A stretch of DNA of 64,000 bases from Sycobia sp. Sy_11 (GCA_018907035.1 JACCIC010000034.1:2594001-2658000), one strand, 5' to 3'. Positions 48,810 through 62,438 are shown, counted from the first letter of the stretch. The notes: generated from the letters alone by a model not told the origin. Numbers and translations are program-made.

Positions 48810-49570
48810 TCATTTTACTCTCCTTTTTACGAGTTGCGTCTCCACGTCCCTACTCCTCCCCGTCCCTATCATTCTTCATCCATCCCGATTTTTCCCTCCT
48901 TGCACATCCTCTTCTGCGAAGCAAAACTAAGAGTCTATCTCTCTCGCTCCCATAATAAAAGAGATAAACAGTCTGATGAGTCATGTCAGTGTCAGTGTCG
49001 GCGCCCTTCTCTCGGCCATCATCGCATGCGGCGACGACGACGCAGACGCGACGCAGCGCCGCGCGCATAACGTCGGGTGTTTGTTACACCGACGAACCTG
49101 CTAAGTGTAAGTATTATACGCGGCCAACAGGTCTTGGTGCCTCTCGCACTTGCGGCGCAAGACGCTAGAGAGACAGAGAGGGGGCTGGAGGGCGGGGGGG
49201 GGGAGGAAAAATAAAGAAGACCGCTTGTTTTCAGGCTCTCGGTTGAGCGCAAACATCAGACGTATAGCACGTAACTCGCGCAGAACCGCGCAAGCTTCGC
49301 TCGCACGCTGTATATACATTAACGTGTTAATTGTCCGGTTATATTTATGAGTTTGCGCTGATCATTTACGTAAACACATACACACACGCGCACACGACTG
49401 CGGCGGTGCGCTGTTCCCCTCGTTATACGTGCCGCGTGCGCGCGCGCGCGCGGGGCAGGTCCTGATAGGGCGCCGATAACTCTTCCTCTGCACGCAGTTC
49501 CCATACATCCCGCGCGAGTTTCCACCGTTCTCGAATCTGTGCGCGAGAAGATATATAGAGTTACGGAGAG
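48810..49570. other. CpG-rich block with G-quadruplex motif and strong donor
   Basis: GC- and CpG-rich DNA containing a very good donor sequence GTAAGTATT (GT at 49107-49108). A G4 motif lies at 49180-49203, and an alternating CG run at about 49433-49453. Open frames reach the donor in more than one frame, so I call no exon. Confidence 0.5.
49180..49203 (+). other. G-quadruplex motif
   Basis: A G5 run (49180-49184), G3 (49190-49192) and G10 (49194-49203) are separated by short loops. The G10 can supply two runs, which satisfies the usual four-run quadruplex pattern. Confidence 0.7.
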
Positions 49571-51240
49571 GGGGAAGTTAAAGGGAGGAGGGAGAGAACG
49601 AAGTTTCAGCCAAAGTTTTGCGCTTAATTTAATCAATCGGCTCGATCGGTCGGTCAGAACGATTTCGTATGATTTGCGCGAGTTTTCACCTCGATGCCTG
49701 TAATGCAATTTTGTCAATGGCATTTGATTCGTTAAGGCGAGGGCACGAGTTAAACAACGGATAGATAATGTATAACCTTTTCATTTGTCGGTGAATCGAC
49801 TCGAGAGGAAAAAAAGTCTCCCGGTGGTATTGTTCACGAGCTTTTTCTAATTAAGCGAACTATTTCTAAAAAAACTCCATTAATGAATTGCATTTGCTCT
49901 CCTCGGCCCGTTTTATATCTCCTAGGTATACAAAATATTAGGTTTAAAGCAAGAGAGAAAATGGAAACATTCTCATTACTTGAATGTGCGAAGCAATAAA
50001 ATTGGCTTCGAATTCCGTAAGCTCAAAAAGTATGTACTTTATGAGTTGGCGCGTTGACATCAACAGGTATTAGACAAGACAGAACAAGTTAACGGGCTGT
50101 ATCTTTGCGCTGTATAATCTTTTTGCCTAAGTCATTCAACGATAGGCACATGAACATGCATCTTTTATATACGAACGCGTTAACTGCTTTATTCATTTCT
50201 CAACTGATTTATTGCTCGAAAAAAAGTAATCGATTGTTTTATAAGAGAAAGTAGATAAAATCATGCTCACTAAACTGTTGTAGTAAAAAAAATCTTCGAA
50301 AAAAAATTAACTTTTCAAAATTTCCGAACGTCTTGGGTTTAGCTTAGTACGAGAATGAAACATTACCTCCTTATCTATGACACGGGAAAATAATTTTCTC
50401 GTTGCTATATCGTAATTAACTTTCAAAGTATACATAATATATATCTAACGTATGCGACCAGTTTCGTTATATTATAAAGTTGCTATAAGCTATTTACAGT
50501 AAATTTTGTTATAAAAGTTTACTCTTAAAGCAATAAATATATATCTGGCGATACTATACTTACAAGACAACGGCAACAAGAGATTATACCTGTTTTGTTT
50601 TGAGGACGAGTTAAATGTAATGGTTAACAGTTAAGAAATGCACACGTTGTGAAATGATTTAATAACTTGCTATGTGTGCACATATGTTATAAGATTGCAT
50701 GGTTTATACTTAGAGATTTCCTCAGACTTTTACGTAAAGATATGGCATAATCTTGAAATTGTCATTTTGATTTGATTAATCCGTAAAGGGTATGCCGAAC
50801 ATAATTGCGCCACATTGTCTCGACAGATGTTTTATCTGCGCTCTTATAAATTATATTTCTTGTCGACGTTCTTTACTACGTTATTTAATAAGATAATATA
50901 ACGATTGTTAAATAGGATAATAAAATAAAAAAATACAATCAATGTTCAATTCTATGTGCGTAGAATTGATTATGAGCCATCTGTTAAAGTGCTGAGATTA
51001 CAAAACCGTCACCAAACTCTAATTTTGTAAATTATCTTCTGAAAAAAATATTGAGAGAACATTAGTATTGCAATTTTTATTGTAATATGAGTGTATTATT
51101 AATAACTAATGCTGGAAAAAAGTCTATAATTCTATAAACAAAATAAAACAGTGTAAGCTTTAAAAAAAAGCAACTGATCTTTTCGAAACGAACCGCGGTT
51201 TAAAAATCAAATGTTAGGAAATCATATGTATATATATCTG
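49570..51240. other. Mostly AT-rich block, nothing recognised
   Basis: Becomes AT-rich from about 49750. One short perfect hairpin has 9-bp arms at 50946-50954 and 50961-50969. No gene or array. Confidence 0.6.
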
Positions 51241-51259
51241 TGTATGCATGTCTATGCGT

Positions 51260-51262
<3 letters not shown>

Positions 51263-51316
<54 letters not shown>
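51263..51316. repeat. (TA)n microsatellite
   Basis: Uninterrupted TA tract of 54 bp. Confidence 0.97.
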
Positions 51317-51320
<4 letters not shown>

Positions 51321-51415
51321 CGACAGACGCAAGGCTTGCGGGTAGACAAGCACGGAGAGTCGCTAAAAGTGACGGGCGAGAACCACGCTTCCGGCAAGTG
51401 AAAGACCGATGAAAT

Positions 51416-51437
51416 GAGAGAGAGAGAGAGAGAGAGA
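51416..51437. repeat. (GA)n microsatellite
   Basis: GA tract of 22 bp within a longer purine-rich stretch to about 51455. Confidence 0.94.
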
Positions 51438-51812
51438 AAGAGGGGGGGAGGGAGAACTTCGCGGTTGAGTCACGAGCACTCTCGCTGTGCGCCCATTAAA
51501 GTCGATTACTTCTTTGGCAATTTATCGGCGACGAGCGACGCCTTATCTGTCGATTTAATTTTTTTTTGCAAAGTCCAAGAGTTCCTCTACAGGACTCTCT
51601 CTTTCTCTCTCTTTCTTTCTCTTAGCGATTAACGAACCGCGCGGCGTTGACATCGCGCGAGCTTTCGACTGATCTTCCATTTCCTATACCCTCCCCTCCC
51701 CACCTTCTTGTAAGCGTACCGACGATGTTGGTTTGGCTCGAGCGAACGGGGCAGCAATGTAACCTTCCTTCGGCTTATAAGAGATTCCGGATTCGCTGTT
51801 GCAGTGCCCTCG

Positions 51813-51815
<3 letters not shown>

Positions 51816-51843
<28 letters not shown>
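51816..51843. repeat. (TC)n microsatellite
   Basis: Perfect TC tract of 28 bp. Confidence 0.96.
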
Positions 51844-51850
<7 letters not shown>

Positions 51851-51999
51851 AACAACCTTCTCTGTCTCTCTTCATTGCTTCCATTGCTTTAAGAAAAAAT
51901 CGTCAAGCTGTGTGGAGTTTTAAAGAATTCCGTTACAAATCTTTCAGATGCTATCGCCTGGCGAATACGATCGATTCAGGCAGAGCTCAGTAAAATCTA

Positions 52000-53600
52000 A
52001 TTTAATTTTTTTTATGTATACGAAAGAGTGCATTTCCTTTCCTATTTATAAAATAAACTATTTCATTCATTTACTCATCCTGCCGCATTCTTTATCTACT
52101 AATATAATTAACATAACAATTCTACTGTCCTTATTTATAATCACTCCCCTGGAATCTGAATTTTAAAATCCGAAATAAAAATCAAATTTTTGTTAATTAA
52201 ATTTTTATTATAAATTATAATTTATACAAGAAAACTGTAAGACCGATAAAATTATTTATTATATTACTATTCATTATATCAGTCGATGTAAGTAAAATTT
52301 TTACTACTTCTTATGCATTATTTATAACTATTATCGATCGGGAAGAGTTAATTTTTCAGATAGGACACCCGAGTAATGTTGGAATTAAAGAATCTTTTCA
52401 GATTTAGATCGATATCGATAATGTTGCTCATTAATTAAAACAAAAATTGAAGAAAGAACAAGCATGAGTAGCCACAGTTCTATGGAAGTTCTTCGAAAAG
52501 GCTAAATATAAATTTGTCGAGAATCTTATTTGCGCGTTCTTGTAAAGTAAAAGCTTCACGTTTCAACGGAAACTGGCTGAATTTAACAAAAAAAAGTAAA
52601 ATGCATCCTTGAATAACTGCCAGCATCTTTCAGAAATTGCTTCCCGAATAATATTTATACCATACACTAAACTTTGATCATTTATATTTATATACACATT
52701 TAATCGGATTTTTATCTTTAGATTTTTTGTCCTGGACGATATAAGTCATTTTAATATGTCTGTTATATATTAATTTTTTTTATTTTATCAACAATGCTTG
52801 CAATGGAAGTATTTCATTCTAATTGTTTAACACGTGCAGAATACTGCTTCCAGCCAAGTCGCACATACCGACGAGTGGCACATTACAATTAATGCCGAAA
52901 GTGCAATTTATTTTCTTAAAAATATCGCACCACTAATTTTAGAATAATTTAAGTGGTTTTATAAAACAGGTTTCGAAAGAAAAAGTAATTTATATGGAAG
53001 CTCCCGCAAGTTGTCCATGTATAAAAGTGAATCACTGCCGGTTTCGAGAAGACCTTGCCGGTTTTATATAAACAAAGGCGTTTTATTTCTTCTTATTTTA
53101 ACGAGGCTCGTCATTCGCTAACTAAATAATTCTTTCGGGAACGAGCAAAAATTAATTCCAGATATTTATGATGACGATAAGATAATAAAAATTATGATCG
53201 CCGCCAACAAAGGGATCGTAGTTCGTATTTAGAATCCGCGGGTGTACATAGCATCTGATATTGAAAATGTAATTATCAGTCGCATTCGAGTCAATATAAT
53301 TATAGACACGTAAGTCCTTCATTTTTTTTCGTCTTTGTTATTGCGCTATTCTCGAGGTATATTAACCAGCATGTCGTTTATTCGGATTCATCCATGTTAA
53401 TTATCGAATTTATTATCAATCAAGACTACTATTGGCGATAACTACCCCTCGTAGATTTAGCGTTTGACGCTTATAATCCGACTACATTACGCGCAAACGG
53501 GTTTTATTTGCATTTTTGAAAAATAGCTTGTGTGTTTAAAAGTGAAAAACATGATTCTATCCTCTGGGCAGTTATATACTAAATTAAACAATATTCTTCG
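52000..53600. other. AT-rich block, nothing recognised
   Basis: About 1.6 kb of AT-rich DNA with no array, element or gene visible. A short CA tract lies at 53611-53627, just after it. Confidence 0.6.
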
Positions 53601-53861
53601 AGAATTCCTACACACACACACACACACGTATAGCTTGTGAATCATAATCATTTTTTGTTCGGGAAGCTCTATTATCTAGGAAATACAGTATAGATGATGG
53701 CCGGCTTTGCGCCAGGAGGGCGAATAAGGAATGAAGAAAAAGAACGTAGGGCACTTCGGCATCGTCGCACCAGCGCGGAGGCCAACGTGCAATGGCTTAA
53801 AGTATTTGTATACATTAAATAACCCCTTAATCGCGGTGAAAACCTTCGGTATCTTACACGC

Positions 53862-53901
<40 letters not shown>
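53862..53901. repeat. (CG)n-(CA)n alternating tract
   Basis: A short CG run passes directly into a 32-bp CA tract, giving about 40 bp of perfect pyrimidine-purine alternation. This is a strong Z-DNA candidate. Confidence 0.95.
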
Positions 53902-53905
<4 letters not shown>

Positions 53906-54618
53906 TATGTATGCAGCACAACGAGGAATGCCCGATTGGGAAAAAAGGAGAGAGACAAAAAGCATTATAAGAAATCACAGTGGCATAGTATAGCGTTAAT
54001 GGAATGCTCGGTTCTCTTAAGCTCCCTCTCCCCAACCACCCAACATCCACCCGCCGGCTTCAACGCCGGGGCATTTTAAATACATCCGGAGAAGTGTTTG
54101 ATAGGGAATAGGAAAGAAATGCTCGCGACTCGTTCCTTCTGGATGTTCAGGGAGGAGGAATAGAGAGAGAAAGAGGGACGGGAGAAGAGAGTTTCTCGGA
54201 GATATACGTAAGCGCTTATACGCATCCATGCGCGAGCCCGCACATTTGTATATATATACCAGGTGAGCCAGCTCTCTCGCGAAAGGCCACGTAATGCATT
54301 CCCGAGTGGCCATCGGGTCGACCAACCCCTCTCCGGGTTCGATGTCCAGAGTCCGCACGAGCGGCTCTCCCGCGCCTCCTGCACCGACTCTGGGTAATAC
54401 ACGCGCGGCTCTCGTAAATTATTATGCTCGCGCGCGGGTGCACGCGTTCGCGATGATGAAAATACAAAAACGAAGGGGAAAAAAGGGGACGCCGTGAAGC
54501 ACGCGAGCGACGCGCTATAATATACGCTATAGTTATTATATACCTATATGCGAACCTCGAGAAAGTGGGTAAATGCTTAGGAAAAGGACGGAAGGGGGAA
54601 GTTTCGCCTCTTTGCAGG

Positions 54619-54622
<4 letters not shown>

Positions 54623-54675
<53 letters not shown>
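54623..54675. repeat. (AG)n microsatellite
   Basis: Perfect AG tract of 53 bp, the longest GA-type array in the window. Confidence 0.97.
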
Positions 54676-54682
<7 letters not shown>

Positions 54683-55071
54683 AGGGAGAAGGAGGAATAA
54701 GAAGGAAAGAAATTAGTGGAGATATGTGCCCGCGCTCGATAAGCGTATGAACAGTTTTAGTATTAGGCCTCCCGGGATGCTATAAGAAACGTACTTGATG
54801 ACTCTTTAGTATATTCAACCAGTGTGCGTCTTTCTCAGTTCTCTTGGCAAATGAAACGGGTGAATTGTAGGTAGCTGCACTTCGAGGTCTAACATTTGGA
54901 GAACATTATTCGAGTGGGAGGAGTGGAGGGGTAATAGAACGAACGATCCGATGAATAAATGGGTTTTATTGCGAAAAAAGATTATATAGTATAATTCGAA
55001 CGCTTCTGTGAAATTTTATAGCTGACCTATTCATTCTGAGAGATCGAGAAACTTTATTGACGGCAATGAAA

Positions 55072-55096
55072 TTATTTATTTATTTATTTTTTTTTT
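55072..55096. repeat. (ATTT)n plus poly-T tract
   Basis: An ATTT repeat passes into a run of ten T. On the minus strand it would be a poly-A plus (TAAA)n tail like those of LINEs, but no LINE body is recognised beside it. Confidence 0.6.
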
Positions 55097-55299
55097 GTTC
55101 ATTCATTTCCACTCTCGAACACGTATCTTAAGTTGCGATAATTTAATGGATGAAACCAGCATCGACTCACCGAATCCCCCGTAGTTTTCTTTAATGAATC
55201 ACTGTTGCGTATGTGCATTGCAATAAACGCAGCTCGGTGTATCCGACATGCTTAATTAATTCCGTGCGGCATAGATTTCAGATACACAGTAAAAGAATA

Positions 55300-56440
55300 C
55301 GATTATTTTACTGAATACTTTCACGTCTTGAAAAGTTACTGAAAATTATGTTTTCTTGAAGTCAGCCTTGAAAATACTTGTACCCTTGATTTCGCCTTGT
55401 CTTATCTTAAAAAACAATAATAAGAGTAGCTTATGTATTTGAAAGTAAAATTGCGCAAAACGTAAATAATTTTGCTCGTATGGGCTTTACAATGAAAGTT
55501 AGGTATTTACTGATATAATTATATTAAAAAATTATTCTAACGACACTTTTTTATTTTAAACGCAATTTAATATATAATAATATAATTCCACTCTGTATAC
55601 AATAAAGAATTAGAAGTTTTTTTTATAACATAATAAAATTATCAAAAATATTATGGTATGGAATATCGTTTTATAGTGCCGATGTCCAATGAAATTTTTT
55701 TCAATAAGTAAGAAATAAATTATTATTTTGGTCCTTTCTTGAGATTAATTCTAACGATTAGTTATAAAATTCATTTTTTAAACTAACATAACAACAATAC
55801 AAAGAAAAATAAATTCACTTAAAATTTGTCGTAAATAAAAAAATTTTGTATAAGTACATGTTTAAGTAACTGCGAATGCATTGAAATCAACAACGTCTAC
55901 ATAAAGTTCTATAAATAATCATAGGGTATAAAGTAGTAAGAAAAATAATAGAACACACATATTGTCAATAAAAAGTTATAAGAATAAATCTTAAGACTTG
56001 CGAAATTATTGAAATTTTTACAATTTATTTCTACTTATTTGTATGATACTTTAAATATATACTGGTTGTTATATATGTTCGTTATGTATAGAACAATTAT
56101 ATTTAAACTTATTATAAGGATATTTTTACTTATGCATTAAATAAAGTTTTTTTAATTATTATCAAGCAAGTATATTCTTATCTTATATAAGATAATATTA
56201 AATAAGTGGATACTTACTTATTTGATTTTAGAGAGGACCTATTCTTTTAATGATAGATAAAAGAATATATTACGATACAGTATCCTAATTTATGGGCAAA
56301 AAATACACTCCCATATAAATTTATAATGTTATATAGAAAGAATATTTGTTCATCAGTATTTGCTGTAAATTCGAAAATTTCCTATTATGCCGATATAGGA
56401 CATTTTTAAATTTAATTACAGTATTTGAATATTTCTAAAC
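55300..56440. other. AT-rich block, nothing recognised
   Basis: About 1.1 kb of AT-rich DNA with no array. A small hairpin has arms CAGTAAAA and TTTTACTG at about 55286-55312. Confidence 0.6.
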
Positions 56441-56444
56441 CAAT

Positions 56445-56670
<226 letters not shown>

Positions 56671-56814
56671 TAGAAAACTCAGTCACCTTGTGATGTTCCA
56701 TATTTTTACTAAACTCGAAAATTTAAAATTATAATTGACAAATACATAATGAACCCATTTACTTTCTACCTTTCACATAAATACTTACAGGCATGTACTT
56801 ATACGTATACATTA

Positions 56815-56873
56815 TACGCGCGCGCGCGGACACACACACATATGCACACACACACACACGCGCGCGCGCGCGC
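56815..56873. repeat. (CG)n-(CA)n-(CG)n tract, Z-DNA candidate
   Basis: A CG run (about 56817-56828) is followed by CA tracts split by TATG, then a second CG run (about 56859-56873). Almost the whole 59 bp is alternating purine-pyrimidine. Confidence 0.93.
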
Positions 56874-57250
56874 AAATAATACACTATAACTATTTTACAT
56901 AAGCCTAAAAATGACTAATTAACAACAAATTATGCAATTATTATCTAATATTTATAAGCGTTTTTGGTTAAAATTTTTCTATAACCATTGTAAGTTTTAA
57001 GGTAGAATTATGATTCCAAAACGTATGCCAGCCAAATCTTCTAACAAACGAAATAATCATAATGAATTATATGTGCTTTTAATAGAATAGCACTAAACAA
57101 AAATTTACGAGAAATGTAATAGTTGTAGTTATCTATATAAATGTAATAGTTACCTACGATATAGATGATACAGACTAAACTTATCGTACGCGAGTAATAC
57201 GGAGAAAACATGTTAATAAAAATTCCTCCACTTCGAAAAGCTCTTTTCCG
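56874..57250. other. AT-rich DNA, nothing recognised
   Basis: AT-rich unique-looking sequence. Confidence 0.6.
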
Positions 57251-57960
57251 TATGAAGTAGTGCAAGATGTTTTGTATAAAAGAGTCTACGAAATACACAT
57301 CGACACCCATTCCTTCCCCGGGAGCTCGATACATACTGCCTATGACCACCAGCTCCCTTGCCAGCCGAGTTCGCCCGAGGATTATACGCGCCCGGAAATT
57401 CAGTCCCGCCGTAGCACGATAAAGCTACCATGCTTTCGACGCTACCAGCCACTGCACTCCCGGTTGAGTCTAGCAAAAGCCTTGGCTACATTCCTAATAC
57501 GCCGAGATTTCAGAGCATAAAAAGCAGCGAGTGTCCTTATTATTCCCATTCCTTACTCGAGCGTTTTAAGTGACGCGCGAACGAATTTGATATTAATATA
57601 TCAACTCGACCGCCGCGGGAGCTCAATTACATTACTCGTCACCAGTACGCAACCTGCGCTGTACTGCGGAATTTAGCTCGCAGCACGAGTTCGATAAATT
57701 CGGAAGAATTATACGAGTTCGTTCCGGTATTACGATAAACTCGTTATTCTTCAGTAATTCAAGAGTTTAAATAATAGCTCGTTTCTTTATTAGTAAAAGC
57801 ATTGATCTTCGAGATAGATCGCGATCGTCGCGACTATTCTTTGCTCTACCCCTGCTATTTTGCGTAGGCAAAGGCAAATACGAAGCACACATAATTATGT
57901 ACGAACGGTAGCGGTTCGCATGAATCTGCCGGTAACCCGTCACACCAGGCTAATTTCATT
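57250..57960. other. GC-richer block, no gene assigned
   Basis: Opposing open frames of 86-87 codons overlap at 57213-57520. Neither has motifs or splice sites good enough to call. Confidence 0.5.
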
Positions 57961-58500
57961 AATGGCCAATTGTATATAATAATTTTGAATATTCGAACAG
58001 GATGAAAATAAAATATTATTTAACGATATTCAAAACTTACACTTTTTAAAATATTAAAATAATGGACTTTTATAATTAATCTTAAAATAGAATATTGAGT
58101 CGATATGTAAATGCACTTTGATGTTTTTCACAATTTTTCAAAATAACTTTTGCTCTACAAAAATTGTACATTTTCATACGAAATTGTACACTATCCATTT
58201 TTAATTCTTCTGAATAAAAATTATTTCAACATTAATGCACTAATAACTTAAGATTTGTAGTAATTTTTTAATTTGCGAGCTTTTTACATGTAATGTCAAT
58301 AGAAAGGATATAAATCCATTACTTCTTTTTTGCAGATTTTCTCTTGTATGCATAATTAAATTACGTAGAACGTATGCAGTTGTAACACATACTTGAATTC
58401 AAATTCATATGTCGAGCTAAATTAAAATAAGTACTCAGAAAGTGCAATAGATGGTTAATTATTAATATATATTTAATCTTAATATTCTACGGATACACTA
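57960..58500. other. AT-rich block, nothing recognised
   Basis: AT-rich unique-looking sequence without arrays. Confidence 0.6.
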
Positions 58501-60160
58501 CCTTCTCGTATAGACTGTACACATATAGAAGTTCCAATGAATAATTTGTACGCGTAATACGAAATCGCGAGCTCGACAAATGTATAGCAGGGAGATTACA
58601 AAACGCGGCTTATTTATATTATTTTCATTGATTTAAAAATCTTTTATATATCTGCCTGTTCTCGTTTTTTATTGCGAAGATTACAAATTCAATCGTATCA
58701 CCGAGACGTACGCCCGCGCCTGTTCCCGCAATAAATTCCAGCTTATGTACGGTTTAGGCTTTCTTTATCTCCTGGCTGAAACACGGAAATGAAGGAAATC
58801 CTGTTAAATTAGAGTTTCGCCCCCGATGCCTACACACCTGACGTTCTTTTACACGCACGCTCGCGGTCGCACGCACACAGGCGCGACGCGACACTGTTAG
58901 CGAATACGCTAATTCTTACAAAATTTATTATCCTTTATGCATGAAGTATAAAGGAAAATAACGGGTAATGTATACGAAGAGCGAGAAAAAAATAATATGA
59001 AAGATGTGTTTGGGTGTGTGTGCGTGCGTGTGTCTGTGTAATATAAGAATGACATTGGCAAATAAAAAAAACACATAAGAAAAAAAAGAAGAAAACCCGA
59101 AGGAAAAAGAGAAAAATAAAGCACGACAAATGTATGGTATACGAATACGCAGGCGGAAAAGGAGGCTCGTCGCGCCGCGCTGCTCATATATAATACGAAC
59201 GCGTCCGCTAAATGTGCAAATATTAGTCACAAATGAGAGATTCGAATACGCGATATCGCTTAAAGGACGCTGTTGAATTTTACGTATTTCATATATCTGC
59301 TCTCGCGCGAGCCGAGTTACAAAAGTAAAAAGCGCAAAAGAAATCGCGCGCGCCAATAATTACGTAAAAATGCTTGGAGGACTTACGATCACTTTTTTAT
59401 AAGGTGCATTTTCGTATAATGTAAGAAATTATTTTAAAAATCATACAGGGAATAGTAAAATGGTTTAAAAAAGACGTTAAAATTATAATAATTTTGTAAG
59501 TCGGGAGTCCTCCTTCTGAATCCTTGCTTCACCGTTATAACGTTGCGAGGTAAACAAGGATCGGTAAATACCTAGCGGCTTAGAAAATTCAGCATTTCAA
59601 GCAGGTGTCATGCGACACTGTAATGCGTATGTATTGTTCGCTAAAAATCCTTCGACCTTTTCCTTTTGTATATAAATTCGCACCAGCTCGCACAATGCAG
59701 ATGAGAAGGTCCTACATTTATCAACATATATATATAACATCTTATATTTTCCAGCACTGTGCGCACTTCGTATATATGCCGTACCAGCAGAGAACTCTAA
59801 GCAAACTTCGATCTTTGTTGCGACGGAGTCAGAATTTTAGAAAATCACAAACAAAAATTCCGACGAAAAAAATGCGCATCCTGAATGCACCTTGTACATT
59901 GATTCCGAAAATCTCACTTCGCTAAAGAATGCATCGACATTCGCATACATTTGCGTATAAGGACTTATTTCATTAGTTACGCACCAGTATAATAAATCGT
60001 CTGTCTTTTATACGATGATTGGGAAAAAAGGAGGAAAAGGGATGCATGTATGTACAGGAATACACACACGCGCGTATACCTTGGACACTTGGATACCGCG
60101 AATGATAGGCGTATGATGCTTGCATTTGCCGCCTGCTTGTCAGCGCCTTATACAGTCGCT
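58500..60160. other. Mixed, CpG-containing block, no gene assigned
   Basis: Moderately GC-rich with scattered CpG. The minus-strand frames at 58909-59356 are Phe/Tyr-rich text complementary to a purine-rich stretch (58980-59125). I call no gene. Confidence 0.5.
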
Positions 60161-60172
60161 TTGAATCGCCGG

Positions 60173-60174
<2 letters not shown>

Positions 60175-60238
<64 letters not shown>
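60175..60238. repeat. Compound (TC)n-(TA)n microsatellite
   Basis: A TC tract (60175-60209) passes directly into a TA tract (60209-60238). Confidence 0.97.
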
Positions 60239-60242
<4 letters not shown>

Positions 60243-60376
60243 CTACATATCCCCATAGTAGCTCATCTATACTCTTCCTCCGCTTCCACTTATACCTCGT
60301 GAATTTCCTTTTGACGAATCTCGTATAAATGAGACCGTGTCGAACGCACATCGACAAAGATGTGCGTGTGCGTCAG

Positions 60377-60394
60377 TCTCTCTCTCTCTCTCTC

Positions 60395-60460
<66 letters not shown>
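60377..60460. repeat. Compound (TC)n-C4-(TA)n microsatellite
   Basis: A TC tract (60377-60394), a short C run and a TA tract of 63 bp (60398-60460). Confidence 0.97.
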
Positions 60461-60468
<8 letters not shown>

Positions 60469-61040
60469 AGAAAATAGCCGGCGGCTGCATGAGTCACTGG
60501 GCGGCTTTCCGTAGTGCGCATCATGCATGGAGAAGAGGAATTGCGGACTGTGCATCCAGATGTACGTGTATATACACACGGACGCATACATGCATACACA
60601 GCCGGCCCAGCACGACGCTCGGCATCAGAATCGCGAGGGTTCTTCGACCGCGCGATATGTTTGCACGACTTTCTGCGTTAATTATCATCTGATGAATATT
60701 CGCGCGCTGCCGCGACCGCCGCCAACGCGTCGTCGCGGCTTTTGCCCGCGGGCGCGAAATACGTCTGCGAATTTATACTTCTGCCGCGTAATACGATGTT
60801 TTCGTGCGTGTATATCTCTCCTTTCTCTCACCTCCTTTCTCTCTCTCTCTCTATTAATCTCATTCTCTTCACACTCACTCTTTATCTATGTCTTTCTTCC
60901 CCTCTGAAATTTATGAATGCACACATGATATATATGGTAAAGAATTTCTTCGATGATGGGACATGCGAGATTGACAGGACAAGGGCTCGAATTTCAAGAG
61001 CATTGCATAGACGATTTTTGAATATTAATGTAAATAAATT
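60461..61040. other. CpG-rich then mixed DNA, no gene assigned
   Basis: CpG-rich from about 60600 to 60790, with pyrimidine-rich DNA from 60810 to 60900. Overlapping frames lack motifs. Confidence 0.5.
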
Positions 61041-62438
61041 TCATTTAAAATAAGTTTTTGTACAAAATTTTTTAAAATAGTTTTCTTCATTAATGGTATG
61101 AGCATTCACATGAATACAGAAATACATTTCAAACAATATAAATTCGATTAGTAAAATTAAGAATATTACTTTAGCTTCGAAATTACATTTGAAAAGACCG
61201 AAATGTATTTTCCTGAAAGGAAAGGCTAAACATTTTTTATTGGTTGTAGGGCATAATCATTGTACAATAAACTTACTGCGGAAATCAAATGGGTTGCGTT
61301 TACCAAATATTTATTAACACAAATAACAAAGAATAACACATATAATACAAGTTCAGTGGGTGGCGGGATTCGCGGGAGCTGAGCCTTATCCTACCGTTCT
61401 TTTTCCATACACAGAAGAAACTCTCCTCTCCCGTGCATTTCACTCAAATTGTCCACTCGGGATGACCCCCCCCCCTCCTTTGTGGTATAATTGATGTGCA
61501 AGTCAGTACTTGTAGGGTACAAGTCATAGCTTGAGCTCTACAAGCCAGTATCTACCCAGCCAACGTGTATATCTGTTAATTGTGTAAAAACCCTACATGT
61601 TTGTAACACGTTAATTTCAAGAAAATTATATTATCTTTTTGTTATTTCGCTTTTTCTAGTTTTCTAACGTGGGAACGTTAGTTTTATTTCAGAATTCCGC
61701 CATTATAGGAAATAATGGACGCTACAGTAGTGACTGACACGTGATTATGAATAAAAGTAAAAATCAATTCGGAACAACAGTTAGTTAAATCTTAAAAAAT
61801 CAGAAACCACATTTAAGCAATAAAGAAAGTTTTTTAAACTGTTATGTTTCCTTTCTATACTTTTATAATTTTGCTTCACTAATTCTTCGTAAGCGTATAT
61901 CATATTGAAATTGTGTACTTCTTAATCGAATTGGTATTTCTGTACTTGATTTTATATGAATAAATTTGAATTAAAAAAAATTATACTAATGGCTTCGACG
62001 AAGTTCGGTAATGCCGTAACAAAATTCTTTAAATTTTTGAAAATACTTAAATTATTAGTAGAATGGAATACGTATGAACAAACAATATGACACGTAGAAT
62101 CCTTGGCATAAATTATATATTTTGTTTATTCGAGAATACAAATATATAAATTCAATCATTAAAATTAGATTAAATTATTTAAAACGTAACGGTTTCTTTA
62201 TTATCATCCCATTTCAACGAATTAAACAATGAATTATCAAAGACAACTATAGTATTCTACTCTTGCAAATAACCAAAATCTAGTCTTAACTGGCATAACG
62301 CACAGAATCCTAAATTTAAATATAAAAATCTGATGACTGATATTGGTTTTTAAAAAAGAAACTTTCCGGAAACGACTATTGTGGCCTGTACCACTACAAT
62401 GCTTATTCTTGTAAGAACAAAAAAATTATATTGAAAAA

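Larger units (their letters stand above)
51320..52000. other. GC-richer block, no gene assigned
   Basis: Purine-rich then pyrimidine-rich DNA around the two arrays. No exon is recognised. Confidence 0.5.
53600..55300. other. GC-richer block, no gene assigned
   Basis: CpG-containing DNA with overlapping open frames on both strands between 53670 and 54500. None has recognisable motifs. Confidence 0.5.

Noticed and set aside
57213..57520. Opposing 86-87-codon frames
   Set aside because: The frames are mutual shadows on opposite strands. Neither has a motif, a good start context or paired splice sites.
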